From Thermoanaerobaculia bacterium (GTDB lineage: Bacteria; Acidobacteriota; Thermoanaerobaculia; Multivoradales; JAHEKO01): a stretch of DNA of 64,000 bases. Location: assembly GCA_947259925.1 (NCBI GenBank), contig CAMYOG010000041.1, forward strand, positions 62,001-126,000, read 5' to 3'. Below the pieces are notes generated by a model. The model saw nothing but the letters and a program-made list of their open reading frames with translations. It ran no database searches and was not told the DNA's origin. Both the position numbers and the translations under genes were made by a program. Below, one piece after another: positions 1-8,635 of the stretch. Positions within the stretch are counted from its first letter, which is position 1. Each line of letters opens with the position of its first letter.

Positions 1-861
1 TACCGGTTCGTCTTCGCGGTCCTCCCGTTCCTGCCGATCCTGCTGCTCGGCCGAGTGCGACCGAAGGGTCGGGACCTCTGGCTGCTGGCGCTCACCGGGT
101 TCCTGATGGTGCCGGTGACGTTCTTGCTCCAGGTCGGGGGCCTGCTGTTCACCAGCGCCACCAGCGCGGCGCTACTGATCGGAACCGGCGCGCCGCTGCT
201 GGCGGTCGCCGCGGTCCTGTTCGAGGGCGAGCGGCTCGGCCGGCGCGGCTGGATCGCGGTAGGGATCTCGACCCTGGGCGTCGCCCTGCTGGTCGGTACA
301 CCCGGCGAGGGCGACGACTGGCGCGGCAACCTCCTGGTCTTCCTGTCGATGGTCGCCGCTACCGTCTGGGTGATCCTCAGCAAGCGGCTGATAGGGCGCT
401 ATCCGGCGCTCCATGCGACCGCCTGGATCCTGACCGCCGGCACCCTGATGCTGATCCCGATCTCGCTCGCCATCTCCGGGCCGCCGCCGGTGGCGCTGTC
501 GGCCGGGGTCTGGGGCTCGCTCCTGGCGCTCGGTCTCGGTTGCACGACGCTCACCTACGTGCTCTGGAACTGGGGCGTTGCGCGGGTCGGGGCCGGGCCC
601 GCCGGGGTTTACCTGAATCTGCAGCCGATTACTGGCGCTCTCCTCGGGGTGATGGTGATGGGCGATCCGATCGGCGCCGGAGTCGTGGCGGGGGGCGGCT
701 TCGTCCTCGCCGCCTCGTGGATGATCTCGAAGCGGCCGCGGGGCTCTCGAGGCGCGTCTCCCGAGGACCCAAGGCCCTCTGTCAGGTGGTGGCTCGACGG
801 CCGGCCGTCGTTACAGGCCGAGATCGCGCTCAAGTGGCTGCTGGGCGACAAGACCACCTGA
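1..861 (+). CDS. EamA/DMT-family transporter (5' end outside window)
   Basis: Frame is open from base 1 (YRFVFAVLPFLPILLLGRVRPKGRD...); multiple TM helices and EamA-like C-terminal half. Confidence 0.85.
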   Translation, partial: YRFVFAVLPFLPILLLGRVRPKGRDLWLLALTGFLMVPVTFLLQVGGLLFTSATSAALLIGTGAPLLAVAAVLFEGERLGRRGWIAVGISTLGVALLVGTPGEGDDWRGNLLVFLSMVAATVWVILSKRLIGRYPALHATAWILTAGTLMLIPISLAISGPPPVALSAGVWGSLLALGLGCTTLTYVLWNWGVARVGAGPAGVYLNLQPITGALLGVMVMGDPIGAGVVAGGGFVLAASWMISKRPRGSRGASPEDPRPSVRWWLDGRPSLQAEIALKWLLGDKTT

Positions 862-882
862 TCCGGTTCGTATACTGGAGGC

Positions 883-2109
883 ATGAGCCGAGCGTCCACG
901 GTAGCTGTTGTCGTCATCGTCCTTCTCATCCTGCCGACGAGTCTCGCCCTGGCCGCCGACTGGCCGCAGTTTCGCGGACCGGACCGCGACGGTCGGTCGG
1001 CCGAGACCGGACTGATCGACGGCTGGGGCGAGGGTGGGCCGACGGAGCTCTGGCGGGTGCCCCTCGGCGCCGGGTACTCGGGGATGTCGATCGTCGGCGA
1101 CCGGCTCTTCACGATGGACTCGGACGGCGAGAGCGAGTACCTGGTGGCGCTCGACGCCGGATCGGGTGCCGAGATCTGGCGTACCAGGATCGGCGGACTG
1201 TTCACCAACGACTTCGGCGACGGTCCCCGGGCCACACCCACCTTCCATGAAGGCGCTCTCTATTCCGTCGGCTCCCTGGGTGATCTGACCGTGGTGAGCG
1301 CCGCCGACGGCTCGGTGGTCTGGAGCCGCGACCTGCAGGAAGACTTCGACAGCGAGCTACCGAACTGGGCCTTCACCAGCTCGCCGCTGATCCTCGGTGA
1401 TGCCGTGATCCTCGAGATCGGCGGCTCGAGTAACCGGACCATCGGCGCGTTCGATCGGGCGAACGGCGAGCTGCTCTGGACCGGGGGCGAGGGTGAGATC
1501 GCCTACTCGTCGCCGGTGGTGGTGCCGTTCAACGGTGTCACCCAGATCGTCGGCCTGACCAAGAACGGCCTGACCGCGTTGTCGACCGAGGGCGAGACGC
1601 TCTGGACCAGCGAGTTCGTGCCCGATCTCGGCATCAAGCCGGCGTCGCCGGTCTTCGTCGCCCCCGATCTCATCTTCGTCTCGGCCTCCTACGAGGCCGG
1701 AGCCAAGGTGGTGCGGATGGTCGCCGATGGTGATTCGGTCGGCGTCGAAGAGGTCTGGGCGCACGGGCTGATGCGCAACCACTTCAACGGATCGGTAGAG
1801 GTGGATGGGCATCTGTGCGGCTTCGACAAGGCGTTTCTCAAGTGCATCGATGCGGCCACCGGGGAGCAGACCTGGATCAAGCGGGGCCTGGGCAAGGGCT
1901 CGTTGATCCGCGCCGATGGCAAGCTGATCGTCTTGAGCGAGCGCGGCAAGCTGGTGCTGTTGGCAGCCGACGCCGAGCGGCTGGTCGAGCTCGCCTCCCA
2001 TCAGGCGCTGACCGGTCGCTGCTGGACGCAGCCGGCGCTAGCCAACGGCACCCTCTTTTTGCGCAACACGGCCGAGATCGTCGCCTACGACCTCGCGGCC
2101 GGCAGCTGA
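883..2109 (+). CDS. PQQ-binding-like beta-propeller repeat protein, secreted
   Basis: Signal peptide then DWPQFRGPDRDGRS, repeated blade motifs (GSLGDLTVVSAADGSVVWSRDL). Confidence 0.9.
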   Translation: MSRASTVAVVVIVLLILPTSLALAADWPQFRGPDRDGRSAETGLIDGWGEGGPTELWRVPLGAGYSGMSIVGDRLFTMDSDGESEYLVALDAGSGAEIWRTRIGGLFTNDFGDGPRATPTFHEGALYSVGSLGDLTVVSAADGSVVWSRDLQEDFDSELPNWAFTSSPLILGDAVILEIGGSSNRTIGAFDRANGELLWTGGEGEIAYSSPVVVPFNGVTQIVGLTKNGLTALSTEGETLWTSEFVPDLGIKPASPVFVAPDLIFVSASYEAGAKVVRMVADGDSVGVEEVWAHGLMRNHFNGSVEVDGHLCGFDKAFLKCIDAATGEQTWIKRGLGKGSLIRADGKLIVLSERGKLVLLAADAERLVELASHQALTGRCWTQPALANGTLFLRNTAEIVAYDLAAGS

Positions 2110-2122
2110 GGAGGAGAGCGGA

Positions 2123-2896
2123 ATGAGAACCAGACAATCGCTCGCAGGCACGCTGATGATCTCCCTGTTGCTGGTCGGGTGTGCTGGCGAGACACCCGAG
2201 GACCCGGCGGCGGCGGCCGAGGTCGATGCGGTCGTCGCCCGCTACGTCGAGGCCCTGGGCGGCGCCGACAGCCTCGGCCGGATCGAGACGCTACGCAAGA
2301 GCGGCACCTACGTCTACAACGGGTTGGAGCACCCACTCACGGTCCTGCAGAAGCGGGGTGCGCGCTGTCGGGAGGAAATCGAGGGGCTGACCGAGTACGG
2401 CACCACCACCGAGACCGGGACCACGATCGTGCGCGCCTTCGACGGCGAGACCGCCTGGGTGGCGTCCGAGGGCGCCGAGCGGACGGTGGAGAAGATGCCG
2501 GACGAGCTCCAGGCCAGCTTCGTGCTCGAGGCCGACTTCGAGAGCCCGCTGGTCGGCTTTCGCGACAAGGGTCACTCGATCCGAATGGCGGGGGAGGCCC
2601 AGGTCGAGGGCGTCGACGTCATCCTGCTCGATCTCGAGCTGGCGAGCGGCCAGACCCAGCGCTGGTTCCTGAACCGCGAGACCTATCTGCCGGTCATGAA
2701 GACGACCGAGATGGCGGAGGGTGACTTCGCCGCCGCCCGGACCTGGTATCTGGACGACTATCGGGAGGTCGAGGGGGTGCAGATGCCGTTCTACGTCCTG
2801 GTCGAGGAGATGCTCTTCTCGCGCGAGTACATCCTGGACGAGATCGTGGCCAACGTCGCAATCGACGACGCGCTCTTCGCCGAGCCCGGTAGCTGA
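2123..2896 (+). CDS. Lipoprotein, outer-membrane lipoprotein-sorting-like
   Basis: Lipobox LLLVGCAGE; LolA-like body. Confidence 0.7.
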   Translation: MRTRQSLAGTLMISLLLVGCAGETPEDPAAAAEVDAVVARYVEALGGADSLGRIETLRKSGTYVYNGLEHPLTVLQKRGARCREEIEGLTEYGTTTETGTTIVRAFDGETAWVASEGAERTVEKMPDELQASFVLEADFESPLVGFRDKGHSIRMAGEAQVEGVDVILLDLELASGQTQRWFLNRETYLPVMKTTEMAEGDFAAARTWYLDDYREVEGVQMPFYVLVEEMLFSREYILDEIVANVAIDDALFAEPGS

Positions 2897-2984
2897 GCGC
2901 TCGAGCCGACCCGGCCCCAGCCCGGGCCGTCGGCACGAGTATGATCGCCAGGACAACTTCGGGGAGAAAGGGCAGCGGCGTCGG

Positions 2985-5420
2985 ATGATCGGCGAGAGCC
3001 TTGCGCACTACAAGATCGTCGAAAAGCTCGGCGAGGGTGGGATGGGTGAGGTCTACCTCGCCGAGGATCTGAAGCTCAAGCGGCGGGTCGCCCTCAAGGT
3101 GCTGCCACGGGAGGGATCGTCCGCCCCGGCGCAGCTCGAGCGGTTCCAGCGCGAGGCCGAGGCGATCGCCGCGCTCAGCCACCCGAACATCGTCACCATC
3201 CACTCGGTCGAACAGGTGACCTCGCCATCCGGCGAGTCGGTCCACTTCCTGACCATGGAGCTGGTCGAGGGCAAGACACTCGAACAGATCGTTCCGGCCG
3301 GTGGGCTGCCGCAGAAGAAGCTCTACGACGTCGCCGTCCAGATCGCCGATGCCCTGGCCGCGGCACACGCCAAGGGGATCACCCACCGCGACCTCAAGCC
3401 GACCAACATCATGGTCGGCGACGACGGACGGGTGGTCGTCCTCGATTTCGGTCTGGCCAAGCTGGCGGAGCGCGATCCGTCGCTGATGGTGACCCAGGCG
3501 CCGACCCAGGCGGTCACCCGGGAGGGCACGATCCTCGGTACCTATCCCTACATGTCGCCCGAACAGGCCGAGGGCAGGCCGCTCGACGCGCGCACCGACA
3601 TCTTCTCGTTCGGGGTCATCCTCTATCAGTTGGCGACCGGGGTACGGCCATTCCAGGGCGATACCTCGGCGGCGCTCATCTCTTCGATCCTCAAGGACGA
3701 AGCGGTCTCGGTCGAAGAGCTGAACACCGCGCTGCCGCGGCAGCTCGGTCGGATCGTCAGCCACTGTCTCGAGAAGGAACGCAACCGGCGCTTCCAGTCG
3801 GCGCTCGACGTCCGTAACGAGCTCGCCGCCCTGCGCCGGGAGGTCGAGTCGCACGAGGCCTCGGTGGCAATCCAGGCGTCGTCCGTCTCGCAAGCCCCCG
3901 CGCCCGAGAGCCGCCACCGCCTGATGCTCGTCGTGGCAGCGATCCTCGCCATCGTGGCGGTCGGGATGTTCCTGGTGCCCCGGTTCGCGAGCCGGCCCGA
4001 GACGCCGGACCAGGCGCCGATCTCTCGAGAAGCATCGCAGCCGACGGTGGCGGTCTTTCCGTTCCAGAACCTGACCGCCGATCCGGCGTTCGACTACCTG
4101 GAGCTCGCTGTCCCGGACGAAGTGACGACCGCCCTGAGCCGCGCACCCGGCCTCGCGGTGAGGCCGTTCACGACGACCGCCTCGTACTCCGCCGAGGTCT
4201 TCGATCCGGGCGCGGCGGGGAAGGCCGTCGGAGCGGCCAACCTGGTCACCGGCCAGTACTTTGCGGAGGGAGAGCGCCTCCAGATGACGCTGGAAGCGAT
4301 CGATGCCGAGACCAATCAGCTCTTCTGGCGCGAGAGCGTGAGTGGCACGACCGGTGATCTGATCGCCCTGCGCGCCCTGGTCGCCGAGCGAGTGCGGGAA
4401 GAGCTGGTCCCGAAGCTGGGCGCCGTCGACGTTTCGGGTGGCGGTACGGTGCCCTCGAACGAACAAGCCTACAACCTCTACCTGCGCGGGCTCGCGCAGG
4501 GGACCGACATCGATCCCAATCGTCGCGCGATCGCCATGCTCGAGCAGGCGGTCGAGCTCGACCCCTCGTACGCTCCGGCCTGGAACGAGCTGGCGGCCCG
4601 CTACTACTACGAAGGCAATTACGGCCTGGCGGGGAGCGAGATGTACGACGCGGCGATCGAGGCGGCGCAGCGCGCGCTCGCCCTCGATCCGAGCCTGGTG
4701 GGGTCCGCGATGCGGATCATCACGATCCAGGCGGAGACGGGCCAGCTGGAGGAGGCCTGGGACGAGGCGAGCCGGCTGCTGGAGAGGCATCCGGAGAGCG
4801 CCGATCTCCATCATGCGATGGGCTACGTGCTGCGCTATGCGGGTCTAGTCGATGAAGCGCTTCTCGAGTGCGAGCGCGCCCTGGAGATCGACTCGACGAA
4901 CCCGCGGTTTCGCTCTTGTGGAATCACCGCCTACCTCGTCGGCGCCTATGATCGCTCCGAGGTCTTTCTACAGCTCGACGGCACCACCCACATGTACGTC
5001 TCCAACATCACGATGCTGCGCGTGAGGCAGGGTCGCCCGTTGGATGGCCTCTCCATCTTGCGCTCAGAGCGCTCGGGCCTCTGGCACCTGCGCTATCTCG
5101 AGCTCTGCCTGGCCGACGAAGCGCCGGACGAGCGCGAGTCGCTGGCACAACGAATCGAGCCCGAGGTCTTCAGACAGCTCGACGGCGAGCAGCTCTACTG
5201 GACGGCGGCCTACATGTCCTACTGCGGCGAGCCGGAGCGCGCGGCTCGCCTGCTGAAGGGAGCGGTAGAGCGCGGCTACTGTTCGTACCCCCTGATCGAG
5301 ACCGATCCGCTCTTGGAGCCGGTCCGGGACTCGGGCGGCTATGCCGAGCTGCGCAGCGAGGCTCGGGCCTGTCACGAGCGCTTCCTGACCCACCGCGCGG
5401 CCCGAGCCGCCCAGCCGTAG
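2985..5420 (+). CDS. Serine/threonine protein kinase with C-terminal TPR region
   Basis: MIGESLAHYKIVEKLGEGGMGEVYLAEDLKLKRRVALKVL, HRDLKPTNIM, DFGLAKL; TM then TPR motifs. Start chosen at 2985 rather than the ORF-track 2721. Confidence 0.93.
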   Translation: MIGESLAHYKIVEKLGEGGMGEVYLAEDLKLKRRVALKVLPREGSSAPAQLERFQREAEAIAALSHPNIVTIHSVEQVTSPSGESVHFLTMELVEGKTLEQIVPAGGLPQKKLYDVAVQIADALAAAHAKGITHRDLKPTNIMVGDDGRVVVLDFGLAKLAERDPSLMVTQAPTQAVTREGTILGTYPYMSPEQAEGRPLDARTDIFSFGVILYQLATGVRPFQGDTSAALISSILKDEAVSVEELNTALPRQLGRIVSHCLEKERNRRFQSALDVRNELAALRREVESHEASVAIQASSVSQAPAPESRHRLMLVVAAILAIVAVGMFLVPRFASRPETPDQAPISREASQPTVAVFPFQNLTADPAFDYLELAVPDEVTTALSRAPGLAVRPFTTTASYSAEVFDPGAAGKAVGAANLVTGQYFAEGERLQMTLEAIDAETNQLFWRESVSGTTGDLIALRALVAERVREELVPKLGAVDVSGGGTVPSNEQAYNLYLRGLAQGTDIDPNRRAIAMLEQAVELDPSYAPAWNELAARYYYEGNYGLAGSEMYDAAIEAAQRALALDPSLVGSAMRIITIQAETGQLEEAWDEASRLLERHPESADLHHAMGYVLRYAGLVDEALLECERALEIDSTNPRFRSCGITAYLVGAYDRSEVFLQLDGTTHMYVSNITMLRVRQGRPLDGLSILRSERSGLWHLRYLELCLADEAPDERESLAQRIEPEVFRQLDGEQLYWTAAYMSYCGEPERAARLLKGAVERGYCSYPLIETDPLLEPVRDSGGYAELRSEARACHERFLTHRAARAAQP

Positions 5421-5428
5421 CCGGCGGC

Positions 5429-7261
5429 TCAGTGCTCGGGCGCGGCCTCGATGACCACCGCCGGTCCGGCTCCCTCCGGCTCGTGGATCGAATCGATCAT
5501 CGTCCTGACGTCTTCGGAGGGCTCTCTCGTGAACGGCGTCAGCGCCAGGGTCACGCCGAAGTTGAGCAGCATCCCCACGACACCGATCCCCTGGGGCTCG
5601 ATCCCGAAGCACCAGTTCGGCATGCCGGCGTAGACGCTGCCGATGATGTAGCTGGCGGTGAAGCCGATGCCGCAGATCATCCCGGCCACGGCTGGGACGG
5701 TGCCGACCCGTTTCGAGAAGATGCCGAGCACGATCGCCGGGAAGAAGCTCGCGGCCGCGAGACCGAAGGCGAACGCCACCACCTGACCGACGAAGCCGGG
5801 TGGGAAGATCCCCAGCAGGCCCGCCACCACGACGGCGAGACCGATGACCACCCTGCCGACGACCAGGCGCTGGGCCTCGGAGGCGTCCCGATTCAGGATC
5901 CGATAGTAGAGATCGTGGGCGACGCTCGAGGAGATCACCAATAGAAGACCGCTGGCGGTCGATAGCGCCGCCGCCAGCCCACCGGCGGCCACCAGGGCGA
6001 TGATCCAGTCCGCCAGCGCCGCCATCTCGGGGGTCGCCAGGACGATGATGTCGCGATCGGGTCCGGAGAGACCGCGCTCGGTCAGCACCGCCCGGCCGTC
6101 GCGGGCATCGGTTCCGCCGCTCGATAGCCACTTCTGGTGATCGACCCTGATCGCCGCCAGCTCGACCGAGGTGAGCTTGCCGCTCCGGAAGATCTCGTTC
6201 CGGGCCCCATCGGCCGGTCCGTGGTAGGCGACCCGGCCGTCGCCGTCGTCGAGCCAGAGCACCAGCCCGGTCTGCTCCCAGTTCCGGAACCAGGACGGCA
6301 GCTCCGCCTCCGCGCGGCCGTGCAGGCTCTGGATCATGTAGTAGCGGGCGAAGGCGGCGGTCGCCGGCGCGGTCAGGTAGAGCAGGGCGATGAAGAAGAG
6401 CGCCCAGAAGGCACTCCAGCGGGCCGCGCGCACCGACTTGACGGTGTAGAACCGGACGATGACGTGAGGCAGGCCGGCGGTGCCGACCATCAGCGCCAGG
6501 GTCACGCAGAAGACGTTGAGCTTGTTCCACCGCCCGGTGAAGGCTTCCGTGTAGCTGCTGAAGCCGAGATCGGCGTGCAGCTGGTCGAGCTTTGCCAAGA
6601 GGGGGGCGCCTTCGTCGAGGAGCCGGCTGCCCATGCCGATCTGGGGCACCGGGTTGCCGGTCAGCTTGAAGCTGATGGCGATCGCGGGGATCAGGAACGC
6701 GGTGATCAGCACCCAGTACTGCACGACCTGGGTCCAGGTGATCCCCTTCATGCCGCCGAGCGTCGCGTAGGTGAAGACGATTGCCATGCCGATCGCCACG
6801 CCGACGTTGATGTCGACCTCGAGGAAGCGCGAGAAGACGATACCGACGCCGCGCATCTGGCCGGCCACGTAGGTGAAGCTGACGAAGACCGCGCACACCA
6901 CCGCGACCAGCCGCGCGGTGTTCGATTCATAGCGATCGCCGACGAAATCGGGCACGGTGTAGTGCCCGAACTTGCGCAGATAGGGCGCGAGCAACAGGGC
7001 CAGCAGGACGTAGCCACCGGTCCAGCCCATCAGGTACATACCGCCGGCGTAGCCCATGGTGGAGATCAGGCCGGCCATCGAGATGTACGACGCCGCGCTC
7101 ATCCAGTCGGCGGCGGTCGCCATGCCGTTCGCCGTGGCCGGTACGCCGCGCCCGGCGACGTAGAAGCCGGTGGTGTCGCGGACGCGACTCAGCCAGGCGA
7201 TGATCAGGTAGGTACCGAACGTGACCCCTACGAAGAGGAAGGTCCAGAGCTTGATGCTCAC
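5429..7261 (-). CDS. Sodium:solute symporter, SSS family large subunit
   Basis: VRDTTGFYVAGRGVPATANGMATAADWMSAASYISMAG; paired with small subunit. Confidence 0.9.
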   Translation of the reverse strand: MSIKLWTFLFVGVTFGTYLIIAWLSRVRDTTGFYVAGRGVPATANGMATAADWMSAASYISMAGLISTMGYAGGMYLMGWTGGYVLLALLLAPYLRKFGHYTVPDFVGDRYESNTARLVAVVCAVFVSFTYVAGQMRGVGIVFSRFLEVDINVGVAIGMAIVFTYATLGGMKGITWTQVVQYWVLITAFLIPAIAISFKLTGNPVPQIGMGSRLLDEGAPLLAKLDQLHADLGFSSYTEAFTGRWNKLNVFCVTLALMVGTAGLPHVIVRFYTVKSVRAARWSAFWALFFIALLYLTAPATAAFARYYMIQSLHGRAEAELPSWFRNWEQTGLVLWLDDGDGRVAYHGPADGARNEIFRSGKLTSVELAAIRVDHQKWLSSGGTDARDGRAVLTERGLSGPDRDIIVLATPEMAALADWIIALVAAGGLAAALSTASGLLLVISSSVAHDLYYRILNRDASEAQRLVVGRVVIGLAVVVAGLLGIFPPGFVGQVVAFAFGLAAASFFPAIVLGIFSKRVGTVPAVAGMICGIGFTASYIIGSVYAGMPNWCFGIEPQGIGVVGMLLNFGVTLALTPFTREPSEDVRTMIDSIHEPEGAGPAVVIEAAPEH

Positions 7262-7572
7262 GGATCGCCCGCCCGCAGTCTCTCGAGCTCGCGGTGATGG
7301 TCGGCATCGAGCCGGTTGAGCGCCAACCCGTAGACCAGGATCAGCAGGATGAAGATCAGGATGCTGCCCTGCTGGGCGAACCAGAAGCCGAGCGGGAAGC
7401 CGGCGAGATGGAAGCGATTGAGCCAGTCGGCCAGGAGGACGCCGCAGCCGAGCCCGGCGAGCGCCCAGATCGCCAGCAGGACGATCATGATCCGCAGGTT
7501 GCGGCGCCAGTAGCGTTGGATCGACGCCGCGACCCGAGGATCGCGCACGTCGAGCTGGCTTTCACCTGACAT
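7258..7572 (-). CDS. DUF4212-type sodium:solute symporter small subunit
   Basis: Two TM helices, 4-bp overlap with the large subunit, typical gene order. Confidence 0.85.
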   Translation of the reverse strand: MSGESQLDVRDPRVAASIQRYWRRNLRIMIVLLAIWALAGLGCGVLLADWLNRFHLAGFPLGFWFAQQGSILIFILLILVYGLALNRLDADHHRELERLRAGDP

Positions 7573-7599
7573 TCCGCCGAGCAGCCTACGGGTGCGGGG

Positions 7600-8379
7600 T
7601 CAGAACGAGAACCCGACCAGCAGCTCGACGAACTCGCCTCGTTCCCGGTGGTCGCCGTAGTAGGTGATCGACGCGCGCCTCGAGCGGTCCTCGTAGCCGA
7701 ACTTGACGCTCGGGTTGTGGCCGTCGAACTCGCTGCCGATCCGCAGGCTGGTCCCCGAGAGCAGCTTCGAGCGGGTTCCCGAAAGCCTGAGCTTGGCTCC
7801 GACCCAGGCGTCGCCGTCGAACCGGAAGCGGGGAGAGGTGCGGAGCTTGAAGCGATCGGAATCCGCGTCGCTGCCGCCGCCGCCCAGCTTTCCGCGCAGC
7901 TCGTCGCGCCGCTCCTCGAGCCGCAGGGTGTTGAGCACCGCCTTGTGCGAGATTCTGCCCAGGCTGCTGAGGAGAATCCCCGAGAGCTCCTCGTGCTGGT
8001 CGGGGATGTCCGACAGCTTGGGGGTGAAGCCGTGGTCGTGGACGGCGATCCAGAAGTTGGCCTCGTTCAGCCGGCGCAGTCGATCGCGGCCGAGGAGCTC
8101 TTCGAGGTTGCGGGCCTGGCGCTCTTCGCGCGGCAGGTCGAGATCGACCTTGTTCTTGGAGGGCGGTCCCTTGGAGAACGGTCCGGCAGCGTTCGCGGAG
8201 GTGACGAGCAGCACCAGGACGCACCAACCGAGCGCGCATGCCACGATCCCCCGCAACGCCACGTCTATGAGCCTCCTGTCTCCAAGGTACGGCCTTCGAC
8301 TGGTCTCCGCCGCGGACTCGCCGCGGCTCTGCTGATCTAATGCCCTCATAGGATAGCGCGACGCCGCTCCGGGCGCCAA
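7600..8379 (-). CDS. Hypothetical secreted protein
   Basis: Signal-like N-terminus, beta-rich end VELLVGFSF; start codon uncertain. Confidence 0.55.
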   Translation of the reverse strand: MAPGAASRYPMRALDQQSRGESAAETSRRPYLGDRRLIDVALRGIVACALGWCVLVLLVTSANAAGPFSKGPPSKNKVDLDLPREERQARNLEELLGRDRLRRLNEANFWIAVHDHGFTPKLSDIPDQHEELSGILLSSLGRISHKAVLNTLRLEERRDELRGKLGGGGSDADSDRFKLRTSPRFRFDGDAWVGAKLRLSGTRSKLLSGTSLRIGSEFDGHNPSVKFGYEDRSRRASITYYGDHRERGEFVELLVGFSF

Positions 8380-8405
8380 TGGCCTCTCAGAGGGTTGAGA
8401 CTGGC

Positions 8406-8589
8406 CTAGCCTGGCCTTCTCACCAGCTTCCTACTGCGCCGCCGTATGCGCTTGAATCTGCACGACTTTGCTCGGTCGGGCATCCTCGACGTATTTCGAG
8501 TACGCCTGTGGTGCCCTCGGTCGCAAAGCCCTGCATCTTCAAGCACCTACGCCGGCTCGCTACGAAAGCCGGCGAGAAGGTCAGGCTAG
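8406..8589. repeat. 184-nt foldback element with 22-bp imperfect terminal inverted repeats
   Basis: ctagcctggccttctcaccagc (8406-8427) pairs with gccggcgagaaggtcaggctag (8568-8589), 3 mismatches; complementarity continues inward (gccgtatgcgcttgaatctgcacgactttgc vs gcaaagccctgcatcttcaagcacctacgcc). Confidence 0.75.
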
Positions 8590-8635
8590 CCGATCACCGA
8601 GAACGACGAATCCCGCCCGCGCCCGTAGCGAGGGT
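8586..8635 (-). pseudogene. Short remnant resembling the 3' end of the FAD oxidoreductase gene at 10871
   Basis: Minus strand encodes ...DSSFSVIG*; identical to the C-terminus of 10871..12178, with similar DNA (gattcgtcgttctcggtgatcggctag vs gactcgtccttctcggtgatcggctaa). Confidence 0.5.

Noticed and set aside
2694-4814. 706-aa minus-strand ORF opposite the Ser/Thr kinase
   Set aside because: Arg/His/Asp-rich shadow ORF; the plus strand has an unmistakable kinase domain.
5064-6896. 610-aa minus-strand ORF overlapping the kinase end and the symporter
   Set aside because: Out-of-frame shadow of the SSS symporter with an Arg-rich translation.
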